Below are positions 1 through 11,099 of a stretch of DNA of 47,491 nucleotides, piece after piece. The stretch covers positions 1-47,491 of the forward strand of contig JAACJK010000062.1 in the NCBI GenBank assembly GCA_013368325.1, written 5' to 3'. How positions within the stretch are numbered: the first letter of the stretch is position 1; each line of letters starts with the position of its first letter. Source of the DNA: Ephemerocybe angulata (Eukaryota > Basidiomycota > Agaricomycetes > Agaricales > Psathyrellaceae). The notes under the pieces are model-generated. The model did not search any database, was not told the DNA's origin, and was given only the letters and a program-made list of their open reading frames with translations. The position numbers and the translations under genes are program-made.

Positions 1-4
1 TTTA

Positions 5-91
5 GGGCATTTGGTCGAGTCTGGTTTATGGCGCTCGTCTTGAAAACGAGTACTTTCAAAAAAGTCGTCGGTTCGAATCCGACAGTGCCCG
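5..91 (+). tRNA. trnS(uga): tRNA-Ser(UGA)
   Basis: Class II cloverleaf. Acceptor GGGCATT pairs with AGTGCCC, the anticodon loop CTTGAAA reads UGA, and there is a long variable arm. It decodes UCN. A second copy at 47146-47232 is the same gene read twice across the untrimmed circle junction. Confidence 0.95.
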
Positions 92-842
92 ATTCCTTCA
101 TTTTTTTTCTGTTTGTATCTCTTTTTGCGACCTAGTACTACAGATCGAAAAAGAAAAGTCAACAGAAAAAAATAGGGTGAAGGAATGGAGGGAGTTCAAA
201 AGTGGTTATTGAGGTTTCTAGATTCCCCGAGACTTAACAGTTATGAGGTTAAAATTAAAAAAGGTGCTTATTCAAATTCATGTTAATAGACGGCCTATTC
301 TACTCTTGGAAAGTCGCTAAGGAAAAGAGGAGAAAGAAAGTTGAAACTGAAAAAAAATAAACAGCGGTTTAACCAGTACTTATTTTTTAGGGCCAGAAAA
401 ATAAGTACCTGCCATAGCTAGTCAAGGGAAAGAATAAAAAACTTCGAACCCCCTTCCAATTAAAAAATCAATAACCCTTTAACCCCTTTAGCCCTACGGA
501 AAAAAAAAAAAACGGACTTATTTATTTTTTGGACTTATTTTTTTTTTATCACTATCACTTACTAATTAATTTTTTTTGTATTGTTACAAAAAAAATTGAT
601 AAGGGTTATCTGTTCAGTTATTTTTTTTTTGTTTTTATTGACTTTTTTTATTTATATAAAAAAAGTGATAAAAAAATAAAGAATGGCCAGTAATTTTAAT
701 CTATCACTTACCGCAGGGTTTTTTTATAATTAAAGTCACAGATCAAAAAGTTATAGATTAAAAAAAGTCAAGAAAAAAAAAATAAGCCCATTTCCATTTC
801 CATTTCCATTTCCATTTCCATTTTCATTACCCAAGAAAATAA
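92..842. other. Intergenic: possible structured RNA, hairpins, hexamer array
   Basis: The first part (92-356) is repeated at the window end. It starts with an imperfect inverted repeat (ATTCCTTCA near 93, TGAAGGAAT near 178-186). It continues as unusually unique, GC-richer sequence to about 356, holding GGAAAGTCGCTAAGG near 317-331. A perfect 12-bp hairpin lies at 376-387/397-408, a TACTAATTAATT-type palindrome near 556-613, and a CCATTT tandem array at 787-827. No ORF is convincing. Confidence 0.6.
787..827. repeat. CCATTT hexanucleotide tandem array
   Basis: Six to seven head-to-tail CCATTT units, the last one degenerate (TTTTCATT). It lies about 15 bases before tRNA-Arg(UCU). This is a simple-sequence tract likely to vary in length between strains. 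Confidence 0.9.
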
Positions 843-914
843 ATTCTTTTAGTTCAATGGTTAGAACGGCATTCTTCTAAAGTGCATATTCTGGTTCGAA
901 TCCGGAAAAGAATA
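843..914 (+). tRNA. trnR(ucu): tRNA-Arg(UCU)
   Basis: Acceptor ATTCTTT pairs with AAAGAAT, D-stem GTTC/GAAC, anticodon loop CTTCTAA (UCU), T-arm TCTGG/CCGGA. It decodes AGR arginine codons, the dominant Arg codons in the respiratory genes here. Confidence 0.93.
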
Positions 915-1326
915 CTTATAAATAAATTAAATATATCAAAAAAAAAATAATGTAGGGTTGGTTTTTTACTAATCCAGGCCTTAGGCCAGTTGTAGTAAAA
1001 AAAAAAAATTGATAAGGTTTTTGTTTATCACTTTTTTCAGGCTTAATTTATCACTTTTTTTCTTTTGAACAGAAAGAAAAAAAGTCAGTAATTAGATAAT
1101 AAGGGCCAGCAAAAAAAAAAAAGTAAGAAACCCTGCGGTAAAATTTAATTGGGCTTATTTTTATCACTTTTTTTTTATAAAAAAAGTCAACAACCAAAAA
1201 AAAAAATAAGCCCAATTGTTGTATCACTTTTTTTATCTGCAGTTATTTTTTAAAAAAAAAAAAATTAGAATGGCCAGTAGGATAGATAAAAAAGTCAACA
1301 GATAAAAATTATAAGGAAAAAATTTA
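915..1326. repeat. Intergenic palindromic repeats
   Basis: No gene is visible. Contents include a copy of the ACTAATCCAGGCC...GGCCAGTTGTAG element running into TTGATAAGG (about 968-1020). A GGGCTTA...TAAGCCC palindrome with a TATCAC...GTCAAC hairpin in its loop lies at about 1148-1214. A CAGTTATTTTTT...AGAATGGCCAG element lies near 1241-1277. Confidence 0.8.
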
Positions 1327-1408
1327 GGAATAATCGTCATTGGTAAGATAACACGATTGCTAATCGTTTGGGCTAGTACCCTTGGGCGTTCGACTCGCCC
1401 TTATTCCG
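1327..1408 (+). tRNA. trnS(gcu): tRNA-Ser(GCU)
   Basis: Acceptor GGAATAA pairs with TTATTCC, anticodon loop TTGCTAA (GCU), and a variable arm typical of class II Ser tRNAs, GGGCTAGTACCC. It decodes AGY serine codons. Confidence 0.93.
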
Positions 1409-1494
1409 TCAAATTAATTAAAGTTGGGCTTATTTCAGTTTTAAACAACTGCGGTAAAAAATAACTGAACAGATAGAAAGAAAAAAAGTGATAA

Positions 1495-1577
1495 GGGCAG
1501 GTGATCCGATTGGTAATGGTGGTTCTCTGTAAAAGAATTGGTTAACGCCGTTAAAGGTTCGATTCCTTTTCTGCTCA
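1495..1577 (+). tRNA. trnY(gua): tRNA-Tyr(GUA)
   Basis: Acceptor GGGCAGG pairs with TCTGCTC including G-T pairs. The anticodon loop CTGTAAA reads GUA. The long variable arm fits class II Tyr tRNAs of fungal mitochondria. Confidence 0.92.
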
Positions 1578-1909
1578 AATAAAATAAATAATTTCCAGCT
1601 ATCACTAATTTTTTAGTTGACTTCCGCACTAGCTAAGGCTATTGGGCTTAATTTTTAGTCTTTTTGTTTTTATTGACTAATTTTTTTTTTTTTACAAAAA
1701 AAAAAAAAAGTGATAATAAGAATAACCCTTATTTTTTTTAAGGCCTAATATTGACTTTTTTTATTTATATCACTTACCGCAGGGTTTTTATAAAAACCTT
1801 ATCAATTTTTTTTTAACTACAACTGGCCTAAGGCCTGGATTAGTAAGTAATAAAAAAAGTGATAACCCTTGCGGTAAAAAACAAAAAAAAAAAATAAGCC
1901 CTACTTTGA
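1578..1909. repeat. Intergenic palindromic repeats
   Basis: No gene is visible. A CTTACCGCAGGGTT GC cluster lies near 1767-1780. A CCTTATCAATTTT...ACTACAACTGGCCTAAGG element with CCTGGATTAGTAAGTAA at its end lies at about 1798-1850, with poly-T/poly-A hairpin arms between. Confidence 0.75.
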
Positions 1910-1982
1910 GCTGAAATAGTTTAAAAGGTTAAAACTTACCACTCATGACGGTAAAATAAAGGTTCGATTCCTTTTTTCGGCA
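1910..1982 (+). tRNA. trnM(cau): tRNA-Met(CAU), copy 1
   Basis: Acceptor GCTGAAA pairs with TTTCGGC. The anticodon loop CTCATGA reads CAU; the closing A-C pair of the anticodon stem is mismatched. One of three CAU tRNAs here. Fungal mitochondria use such genes as initiator Met, elongator Met and sometimes a lysidine-modified Ile tRNA, and I cannot assign the roles. Confidence 0.88.
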
Positions 1983-2353
1983 AGAGTAAAAACAGGTTAA
2001 AAGCTACTGAAAAAAAATAACTATCTTTCCTTAAGGAAACAACCAGCATATCTAATTTCAATATCTTATAAATATCCTAAATATCTCAATTGGGCTTATT
2101 TTTTAAGCCCTACAAATTTTTTTTAGTATAAATATTTTAATTGACTTTTTTTTTATCTGTTGACTTTTTATTGTTAATACAAAAAGTGATACAAACAAAA
2201 AAAAAAAGTCAACATAAAAAAGTGATAAAAAAAGAGATAGCTCTTTTTTTTTTTTTGATAAATAAAAAAATTAGCAGGGCTACCGCCCAGAAAACCTAAT
2301 TTTTAAAATAAAACAATAAAGAGCACATAATAAACAAACAAATAATATTAAAA
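1983..2353. repeat. Intergenic palindromic repeats before atp8
   Basis: No gene is visible. It contains a short GGGCTTA/TAAGCCC hairpin (about 2093-2111), TTGACTTTTT...AAAAAGTGATA hairpins (2141-2226), and one of four identical 20-base GC clusters (2271-2290). The last about 60 bases before atp8 are unique A-rich leader. Confidence 0.7.
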
Positions 2354-2515
2354 ATGCCTCAATTAATACCTTTTTTCTTCTTTAATCAAATATTCTTTTC
2401 ATTTGTTGTTTTATTTAGTATAATTTATATTTTTTCAAAATATATTTTACCTCAATTTACATTTCAACAAGTTATTAGATTATATATAACTAAATTAAGT
2501 AATAATGGAAGATAA
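2354..2515 (+). CDS. atp8: ATP synthase F0 subunit 8
   Basis: A 53-residue reading frame starting [15 protein letters not shown], the family's MPQL-P-Y/F-F signature, then a single membrane helix (about residues 12-30) and a basic tail ending [12 protein letters not shown]. Length matches fungal Atp8, usually 48-55 residues. Subunit 8 forms part of the peripheral stalk base in the inner membrane F0 sector. ATG start, TAA stop. It lies on the + strand just upstream of cox1, separated by the long cox1 leader. Identification is from the N-terminal signature and topology. Confidence 0.93.
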   Translation: MPQLIPFFFFNQIFFSFVVLFSIIYIFSKYILPQFTFQQVIRLYITKLSNNGR

Positions 2516-4762
<2,247 letters not shown>

Positions 4763-5225
4763 TCACTTTTTTATCACTGATAGCTGGCCATTCTAATTTT
4801 TTTTTTTAAAAAAAATAACTGCAGATAAAAAAAGTCAACAGATCAAAAAGTCTTAAACCCTTCTGTTTAGCAACTAATTTTTTAGTTACTAATTTAGCTG
4901 TAATTATTACTTATTTTTTTTTTTTTGTTTGTTTGTTTTAGTAGTTATTTTTTTTTGTAACAAATACAAAAAAAATTAGATTGCCCAATTATTTTTTTTT
5001 TATTTTATTGACTTATTACTAAGTAATTTTTTTTACAACAGATAAAAAAAGTGATACTGGCCATTCTAATTTTTTTATCACTTTTTTTATCTATCACTGA
5101 TAGCTGGCCAATCTAATTTTTTTTTTTAAAAAAATAACTGCAGATAAAAAAAGTCAAGTAAAAACAAAAAAAATAACTGAGCAGATAACCCTGCGGTAAG
5201 TGATAAACAAAAAAAATAACTGAAC
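4763..5225. repeat. Intergenic palindromic repeats after cox1
   Basis: No gene is visible. There are several copies of the CTGGCC-ATTCTAATTTTTT...AAAAAATAACTGCAG element (about 4784-4822 and 5107-5143) among TATCAC...GTCAAC hairpins. An ACCCTGCGGTAAG GC cluster lies near 5190-5205. Confidence 0.8.
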
Positions 5226-5481
5226 AGTAACAAAATAAAAGTAAATTAGAGACAGAGCTATCTTAATTTAACTAATCATAGTATTAAGTAATTAAACCTT
5301 TCACTTTTTTTATGTTGACTAATTTATTTATCTATCACTTTTTTCCAGATAAAGATAAAAAAGTCAACAGAATAAAAATTAGTGATAACTGGCCTAATTT
5401 TTTTGTTCTTTTTACAAAAAAATAACGGCCTGGTGAGGCAATAAATTTTTATTTATACTACTAAATCGAATCAATTAAAAA
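5226..5481 (+). promoter_or_regulatory. cox3-type 5' leader, copy A (in front of orf165)
   Basis: It matches the cox3 leader at 7816-8005 almost base for base over its first about 90 bases, and again over its last about 45 (GTGAGGCAATAAAT...ACTACTAAATC, then the ATG). Between the shared parts sits a chain of palindromes (about 5319-5431), including a CTGGCCTAATTTTTTTG...AACGGCCTG element. Presumably it supplies transcription or translation signals taken from cox3. Confidence 0.85.
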
Positions 5482-5979
5482 ATGGATAAGTTAATATGAG
5501 CTTTTAAGGAATTAACAAATAATGTAAATATGGGTTTAAATCAAGGTGTGAATCTTTTAAGATATGGAAAAGATGAAGCAGGTAAATTTAGTGGATCAAG
5601 TATGTTAGAGGAAAACGAAGTATTAAGTCCCTTATTAGAACTTCTGTTAACTGAATTAAAATTATATTTTTTATTATTAATCGAAATATTTTTATTGTTT
5701 TATATTGTTTACTCCCATTCTAATTTTTTTTTGTTAAAAAAAATAACTGAACAGAAGAATATTATAAATAAAACAGGAAAATTTAATGATTATTATTTTA
5801 TTGTATTATTTATTTTAATTTTTATTACTATTATTTTTATATTGTGTGTTCTTTATTTTATAAATTTAGAACTAATATGTAATATAGATGAATATATCGA
5901 AGTTCATAATAATTATCGTAGAAATAAAATTTCAACTGGCACAAGGCCTGCTGAAATTGAAATAATTAAGGGGGGTTAG
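5482..5979 (+). CDS. Orphan membrane ORF with cox3 leader and in-frame UGA (orf165)
   Basis: Function unknown. The start is the ATG that follows the copied cox3 leader. The frame needs UGA at 5497-5499 read as Trp (MDKLIWAFKELTNN), otherwise only the ATG at 5530 could start it. The first about 30 residues closely match orf242 (both contain LNQGVNLLRYG); after that the two diverge. Two hydrophobic segments (about residues 57-77 and 107-127) suggest a membrane protein. The segment encoding HSNFFLLKKITEQ is a palindromic element (5717-5755), and CTGGCACAAGGCCTG at 5936-5950 is another. The gene looks assembled from a captured leader, a duplicated 5' coding end and repeat insertions. It may not be functional. 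Confidence 0.55.
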
Positions 5980-6185
5980 GAATCTTAGCTTCAACAAATT
6001 TAAATAGAAAAAATTTAATTACCAGGCCGTTATTTTTTTGTAAAAAGAACAAAAAAATTAGGCCAGGTATCACTTTTTTTTTTAATATAAATAAAAAACC
6101 CTTATCAATTTTTACTAAAAAATTGATTAGTAAGTAACTAAAGTAGGGTCTCTAAATAAAAAAAAAAAACAGCAGAATAAGAAGT

Positions 6186-7021
6186 TTAAGCTAAATTTTG
6201 AGCTAGCGCAATTCTAATAGTATAAGCACCTTTTTTATTTTTTTTAGTAATACTAGCAGAATCTAAAAAATTTACTTTACCATTAGTAATAGCACCTTTT
6301 TGAAATTTTTTAGTAGTCAATTTAGGAATGATAGGTTCTCTCATTAATCTACCTCCAATTTGAATATATAAACCTGATATATACGCAGGAATATAACTTT
6401 TGTCTAATCCGTTCAGGTCTAATGGCCAGGAATTCTTTGTCATATTATTTTTATTAAATAATAATGTTATCGCTCTTCTAATATTTTTTTTTTTAAAATA
6501 AGAATAAATAATTGAGCTAAAATATTACTATCATAGTCTGATTTATGTAATCTAATTAAATTAAATTCTATAGGTTTTTTAAAATAAGAACTTAATAATT
6601 TAAATAAAATAATAAATTTATTTAAGTATAAATTAGCAATATTACTTTGATTTAAATTAATTAATCTTTTTTGTTTTTTAAAATTTTTACGTAATAAATT
6701 TTTTATAGATTTTTTTCTTCGCATTTTATGTTTTCTTTGCTTTGTTAATATAAAATTATGCCATTTAAAAACATTAAGATTAGGAATAGTAATATAATAT
6801 AATATTTCTATTATAATTTTATCTGGTGTATTAATAAATTTAGGTTTACTTATTAAACAATAAATAGATTTAAAAAAAGCACTGATTATTTTAATTAAAT
6901 CTTCTGATAAATACCAATTGTTATTATTACTATTTAAAAAATTTTCTTTTTTTATATTAGTAAAATTATAATTTAATAATTTGTTATTTTGAAATTTGAT
7001 TATTTTGTTTGTTTCAGTCAT
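6186..7021 (-). CDS. rps3: Ribosomal protein S3, one frameshift as sequenced
   Basis: Mitoribosomal small-subunit protein uS3. The N-terminal part (7021 to 6467) has the fungal signatures ILYYITIPNLNVFKW and KPIEFNLIRLHKSDYDSNIL. The C-terminal part (from about 6470 to 6186) has YISGLYIQIGGRLMRE and DSASITKKNKKGAYTI, matching the conserved RPS3 end. The two lie in different frames. Adding one A to the A11 run (T11 at 6484-6494 on +) joins them into about 278 residues, a normal small fungal Rps3. A repeat core (CAGGTCTAATGGCCAG, about 6414-6429) is embedded in frame near NSWPLDLNG. Isolated on the - strand with tRNA-Met. The frameshift is probably a read error. Confidence 0.88.
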
Positions 7022-7268
7022 TTGTTTCGTTTGTTTGGTTTGAATTTAAAAAATTTTCTTTTTTAATCCTACTTACTTATATTTAATTTTTAAAGTAATT
7101 TTAAATTTAAGTATTTTAACCTTAATAATATAAGTATTGTTAAATTATACTTTAGAAACCTACTAATAAAATTATTGTAGGGTTAGTAATTTAATTAATT
7201 TTTTTTTATCACTTTTTTTATTTATCTTATAAACAGATAAAAAAGTAATAAAAAAAAATAACAATATA

Positions 7269-7341
7269 TAAGATTTAAGGGAATTGAACCCCTATAATAT
7301 CCATTATGAGTGAACTGCATTAACCGTTATGCTAAAATCTT
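7269..7341 (-). tRNA. trnM(cau): tRNA-Met(CAU), copy 2
   Basis: Acceptor AAGATTT pairs with AAATCTT, anticodon loop CTCATAA (CAU), T-arm with GGTTCAATTCC. It lies upstream of rps3 on the same strand. Initiator versus elongator role cannot be told from sequence alone. Confidence 0.9.
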
Positions 7342-7815
7342 TTCCAGTTATTTTTTTTATCACTTTTTTTATTAACAATAAAAAAAGTCAACAAATAAAA
7401 AAATTAGAATGGCCAGGTATCACTTTTTTTTTTTAAATTAGTCAACATAAAGGCGTAAAGCCAGTCCATATTTTTATTTATTTTTTTTTTTAATTATCAC
7501 TTACTAATCCAGTTATTTTTTTTGTATTTTTATAAAAAAATTAGTTGTAGTAAAAAAAAAATTGATAAGGTTTTTATATAAATTAAAAAAAAAGTAATAA
7601 TTATAATAGGAGTCAAAAAAATTGATTTAAAAAAGAGATAAAAATTAATATTTTTTATCTCTTTTATCACTAATTTTTTATTCTATTGATCACTTACCGC
7701 AGGGTTTTTATATAAATTAAAAACCTTATCAATTTTTACAACTGGCCATCCTAATTTTTTTTGTCAAAACAAAAAAAATAACTGGATTAGTAAGTAATAA
7801 AATAAATTAGTCGAG
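7342..7815. repeat. Intergenic nested palindromes
   Basis: No gene is visible. CCAGTTATTTTTTTTATCAC...GTCAAC...AGAATGGCCAG at about 7345-7416 is a CAGTTA/TGGCCAG element with a TATCAC/GTCAAC hairpin in its loop. A CCTTATCAATTTTTACAACTG element with another CTGGCC palindrome nested in it lies near 7720-7795. A CTTACCGCAGGGTT cluster lies near 7690. Confidence 0.8.
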
Positions 7816-8005
7816 AGTAACAAAATAAAAGTAAATTAGAGACAGAGCTATCTTAATTTAACTAATCATAGTATTAAGTAATTAAACCTTTCACTTTTTT
7901 TATGTTGAAAAAAAAATTAGAATGGCCAGTTATCACTGATAGTCAACATAAAAAAAGTGAGGCAATAAATTCTAATTTATACTACTAAATCAAATCAATT
8001 AAAAA
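7816..8005 (+). promoter_or_regulatory. cox3 5' leader (copy B)
   Basis: Sequence directly upstream of cox3, shared with the leaders of orf165 and orf242. A perfect 18-bp stem, TCACTTTTTTTATGTTGA and its complement, is present; the loop holds a half CTGGCC element (AATTAGAATGGCCAG). Sharing with two other ORFs suggests it carries expression signals. No promoter consensus is claimed. Confidence 0.85.
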
Positions 8006-8824
8006 ATGAATAATAATATTTCAATTTTAAAAAAATTTCAACATTTTCCTTTTCACTTGGTAGATCCTTCACCATGGCCTATATTAACTTCTTTTTCTTT
8101 ATTAAATTTAACAATAGGAGCTGTATTATATATGCACGGATATAATAATGGAGGAATAGTATTAACTATAGGTTTCATATTAACAACTTATGTTATGATA
8201 TTATGGTTTAAAGATGTAGTAACAGAAGGAACTTATTTAGGTAATCACACTCAAGAGGTTAAAAATGGATTAATGTTAGGTTTAATCTTATTTATAGTAA
8301 GTGAAGTTTTTGCTTTTATTTCTGTATTTTGGGCTTATTTCCATTCTAGTTTATCACCTGCTATAGAAATAGGTGGTATGTGGCCTCCCATAGGAATCAC
8401 ACCTTTAGATCCTTTTGCTATACCTTTATTAAATACTTTTTTATTATTATCAAGTGGTGCTTTCATAACTTATGGTCATCATGCATTAATAGCTGGAAAT
8501 AGAAAAGGTGCTATAGATGGAGTTATAATAACTATTATTTTAGCTGTAATATTTACTGCTTTACAGTATTATGAGTATTCTGAAGCAGGTTTCACTATTG
8601 CAGATGGTGTATATGGATCAGCTTTCTTTGCTTCAACAGGGTTACATGGAATACACGTAATAATAGGAACAATATTTATTGCCGTTGCTTTAATAAGAAT
8701 AATTAATTATCAATTAACTAATAAACACCATAATGGGTTTGAATCAAGTATTTTATATTGGCACTTTGTGGATGTTGTTTGGTTATTCTTATTTGTAGCT
8801 GTGTATTTCTGGGGTAATACTTAG
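8006..8824 (+). CDS. cox3: Cytochrome c oxidase subunit III
   Basis: Inner-membrane core subunit of complex IV, 272 residues with seven predicted helices. Family landmarks: FPFHLVDPSPWPILTS at the N-terminus, LGLILFIVSEVFAFISVFWAYFHSS with the conserved Glu, GMWPPIGI, the FFASTGLHGIHVIIGT helix and WHFVDVVWLFLFVAVYFWG at the end. ATG start directly after the shared leader, TAG stop. Length is normal for fungi, with no introns, frameshifts or UGA codons. Its leader is the probable parent of the copies in front of orf165 and orf242. Confidence 0.97.
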   Translation: MNNNISILKKFQHFPFHLVDPSPWPILTSFSLLNLTIGAVLYMHGYNNGGIVLTIGFILTTYVMILWFKDVVTEGTYLGNHTQEVKNGLMLGLILFIVSEVFAFISVFWAYFHSSLSPAIEIGGMWPPIGITPLDPFAIPLLNTFLLLSSGAFITYGHHALIAGNRKGAIDGVIITIILAVIFTALQYYEYSEAGFTIADGVYGSAFFASTGLHGIHVIIGTIFIAVALIRIINYQLTNKHHNGFESSILYWHFVDVVWLFLFVAVYFWGNT

Positions 8825-9056
8825 TTAAATAAAAAGCCTTTCCTTTTGTTTACTTTTTTTTTTATATAAATTAAAAAAAAAAGTAATAAAATAGAAAAAA
8901 TATGAAAAATATGAAAAATATGAATCCCTTATTTTTTTGTTCAGTTATTTTTTTTGTAACAAATACAAAAAAAAATTAAGTAATTATATCACTTTTTTTA
9001 TTTGTTTACTTTTTTATTGTTAATAAAAAAGTGATAGATAAAAAAAGTCAATAATA

Positions 9057-9142
9057 GGGTTAAGTTTACAGATGGTTCTGTAGAAGACCTGCAAAGTCTT
9101 TACTCGTTTAAAAACCTGAAGGTTCGATTCCTTCTTAACTCT
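9057..9142 (+). tRNA. trnC(gca): tRNA-Cys(GCA) with long variable region
   Basis: Acceptor GGGTTAA pairs with TTAACTC, anticodon stem AAGAC/GTCTT around loop CTGCAAA (GCA), T-stem GAAGG/CCTTC. Some 17 bases (TACTCGTTTAAAAACCT) separate the anticodon and T stems and can form a GTTT/AAAC mini-stem. Such a long variable region is unusual for a Cys tRNA. Confidence 0.88.
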
Positions 9143-9629
9143 TTCTTTTGTTTAATCAGCCCAGATAAAACAAAAAAGTAGGTCAAACAATTAATGCCTT
9201 AAGGTTGAAAACAAAAAAAAATAAGGGTAAGTTAGGATTAGTACAGGCTAATTTTTATCACTACAGTTTTTTTACTTGGGCTTATTTTTATCACTTACTA
9301 ATTAATTTTTTTTGTAAAATAAACAAAAAAAATTGATAAGGGTTTTTAGATAAAAAAAAAAATAACTCTTTAATTGATTCAAACAAAATTAGCCTGGTAA
9401 GTCCATAGAACTGAATAAATATATTATTTTTAATTACTTTTTTTATTTATAACTTTTTTTTTTTATTACTAATTTTAATCTATCACTTTTTTCCAGATAA
9501 AGATAAAAAAGTAAACAGATTAAAAAAGTGATATAAATAAAAAAAAAAAGTAACAGCTGGCCTAATTTTTTTTACAAAAAAATAAGGCCTGTAAAGTGAA
9601 AAAATAAACAACAATAAATAAAAATAACA
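9143..9629. repeat. Intergenic palindromic repeats before nad4
   Basis: No gene is visible. A TACTAATTAATTTTTTTTG...CAAAAAAAATTGATAAGGG palindrome lies at about 9297-9337. TATCAC hairpins and a CTGGCCTAATTTTTTT...AAATAAGGCCTG element (about 9556-9591) follow. The last about 35 bases are the A-rich nad4 leader. Confidence 0.75.
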
Positions 9630-11099
9630 ATGTTAACAATATTAATTTTAATACCAATAATAGGTTCATTATGTATTTTACCTATGAATGATTCAACTCC
9701 TCGAAGTATTCAACAAATGAAAAAATTAGCTTTAACAACGAGTATACTAAATTTTTTTATCTCCTTATTTATATGGTATCAATTTGATTCAAATACTACA
9801 CAATATCAATTTCTAACTTCAATTTCTTTCTCTCAAATACAATTTTGTCAACTAAATTTTGGAATAGATGGAATATCTTTATATTTTTTATTATTAACAA
9901 CCTTTATCAGTCCTATAGCAATATTATCTAATTATAATAATATCTTGAAAACACCAGCCTTACCCATAAAATTATTTTTAATTTCTTTATTATTATTAGA
10001 AAGTTTACAGATATGTGCATTTGTTTCTTTAGATTTATTATTATTTTATATCTTTTTCGAAAGTGTATTACCAATATTATTTATAGTAATTATAATATTC
10101 GGTCATGGAATGGATAGATTTAGATCAGCATTTTTATTTTTTTTATATACATTAGCAGGTAGTTTACCAATGTTATTAAGTATATTAATGATATATAATT
10201 ATATAGGTTCTACAGATTTCCAATTAATTTCTTTAATTGAAATAAGTTTAGAGAGTCAAAAATTATTATGGTTAGGTTTCTTTATAGCTTTTGCAGTTAA
10301 AACACCATTATATCCATTTATAATATGGTTACCTAAAGCTCATAGTGATTCACCTTTAGCAGGATCGATCTTATTAGCAGCAACAATCTTAAAATTAGCA
10401 ACTTATGGTTATTTAAGAATATTAATTCAAATTTTACCTGATGCCACTCATTATTTTAGTCCTTTAATTCAAAGTATTGCTATAATTTCTTTAATTTATG
10501 CTAGTTTTTCTACTATAATTCAACAAGATACTAAAAGATTAATAGCTTATAGTAGTGTAGCTCATATGGCTGTAGTTGTATTAGGTTTATTTTCTAATAC
10601 TTTACAAGGTATTGAAGGAGCAATATTATTAGGTATTGCTCATGGTTTTGTTAGTCCAGCTTTATTTATTTGTGTTGGAGGAATAATATATGATAGAACA
10701 GGAACAAGAATTATTAAATATATAAGAGGTTTAACAACTTATATGCCTGTATTTACTATTTTATTCTTTATTTTTACTTTAGCTAATACTGGTATTCCTT
10801 TAACTTTAAATTTTTTAGGTGAACAACTTTCTTTATTAGGAATTTGGCAACAAAATCCTATTATTGCTGGTTTAGGAGCTACTGGTATAGTATTATCAGC
10901 TATATATTCTATATTTTTATATAATAGATTATCTTATGGTAATTATTCTCCTCATCTTGTAAAAATTGTTAAAGATATCAATAGAAGAGAATATTTTTTA
11001 TTAATAGCTTTATTAATTCCTACTATTATTTTAGGTTTATTCCCTAATGTTTTATTAGATTCTTTACATTTATCTGTTTCTCAATTACTTTATATTTAA
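9630..11099 (+). CDS. nad4: NADH dehydrogenase subunit 4
   Basis: Antiporter-like proton-pumping subunit of complex I membrane arm, 489 residues, about 14 helices. Landmarks: LDLLLFYIFFESVLPILFIVI with the conserved Glu of helix 5, KTPLYPFIIWLPKAHSDSPLAGSILLAA around the key Lys and His, and QQDTKRLIAYSSVAHM. ATG start and TAA stop; length normal for fungi. Single gene on the + strand with repeats on both sides. No UGA codons, intact frame. Confidence 0.96.
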   Translation: MLTILILIPIIGSLCILPMNDSTPRSIQQMKKLALTTSILNFFISLFIWYQFDSNTTQYQFLTSISFSQIQFCQLNFGIDGISLYFLLLTTFISPIAILSNYNNILKTPALPIKLFLISLLLLESLQICAFVSLDLLLFYIFFESVLPILFIVIIIFGHGMDRFRSAFLFFLYTLAGSLPMLLSILMIYNYIGSTDFQLISLIEISLESQKLLWLGFFIAFAVKTPLYPFIIWLPKAHSDSPLAGSILLAATILKLATYGYLRILIQILPDATHYFSPLIQSIAIISLIYASFSTIIQQDTKRLIAYSSVAHMAVVVLGLFSNTLQGIEGAILLGIAHGFVSPALFICVGGIIYDRTGTRIIKYIRGLTTYMPVFTILFFIFTLANTGIPLTLNFLGEQLSLLGIWQQNPIIAGLGATGIVLSAIYSIFLYNRLSYGNYSPHLVKIVKDINRREYFLLIALLIPTIILGLFPNVLLDSLHLSVSQLLYI

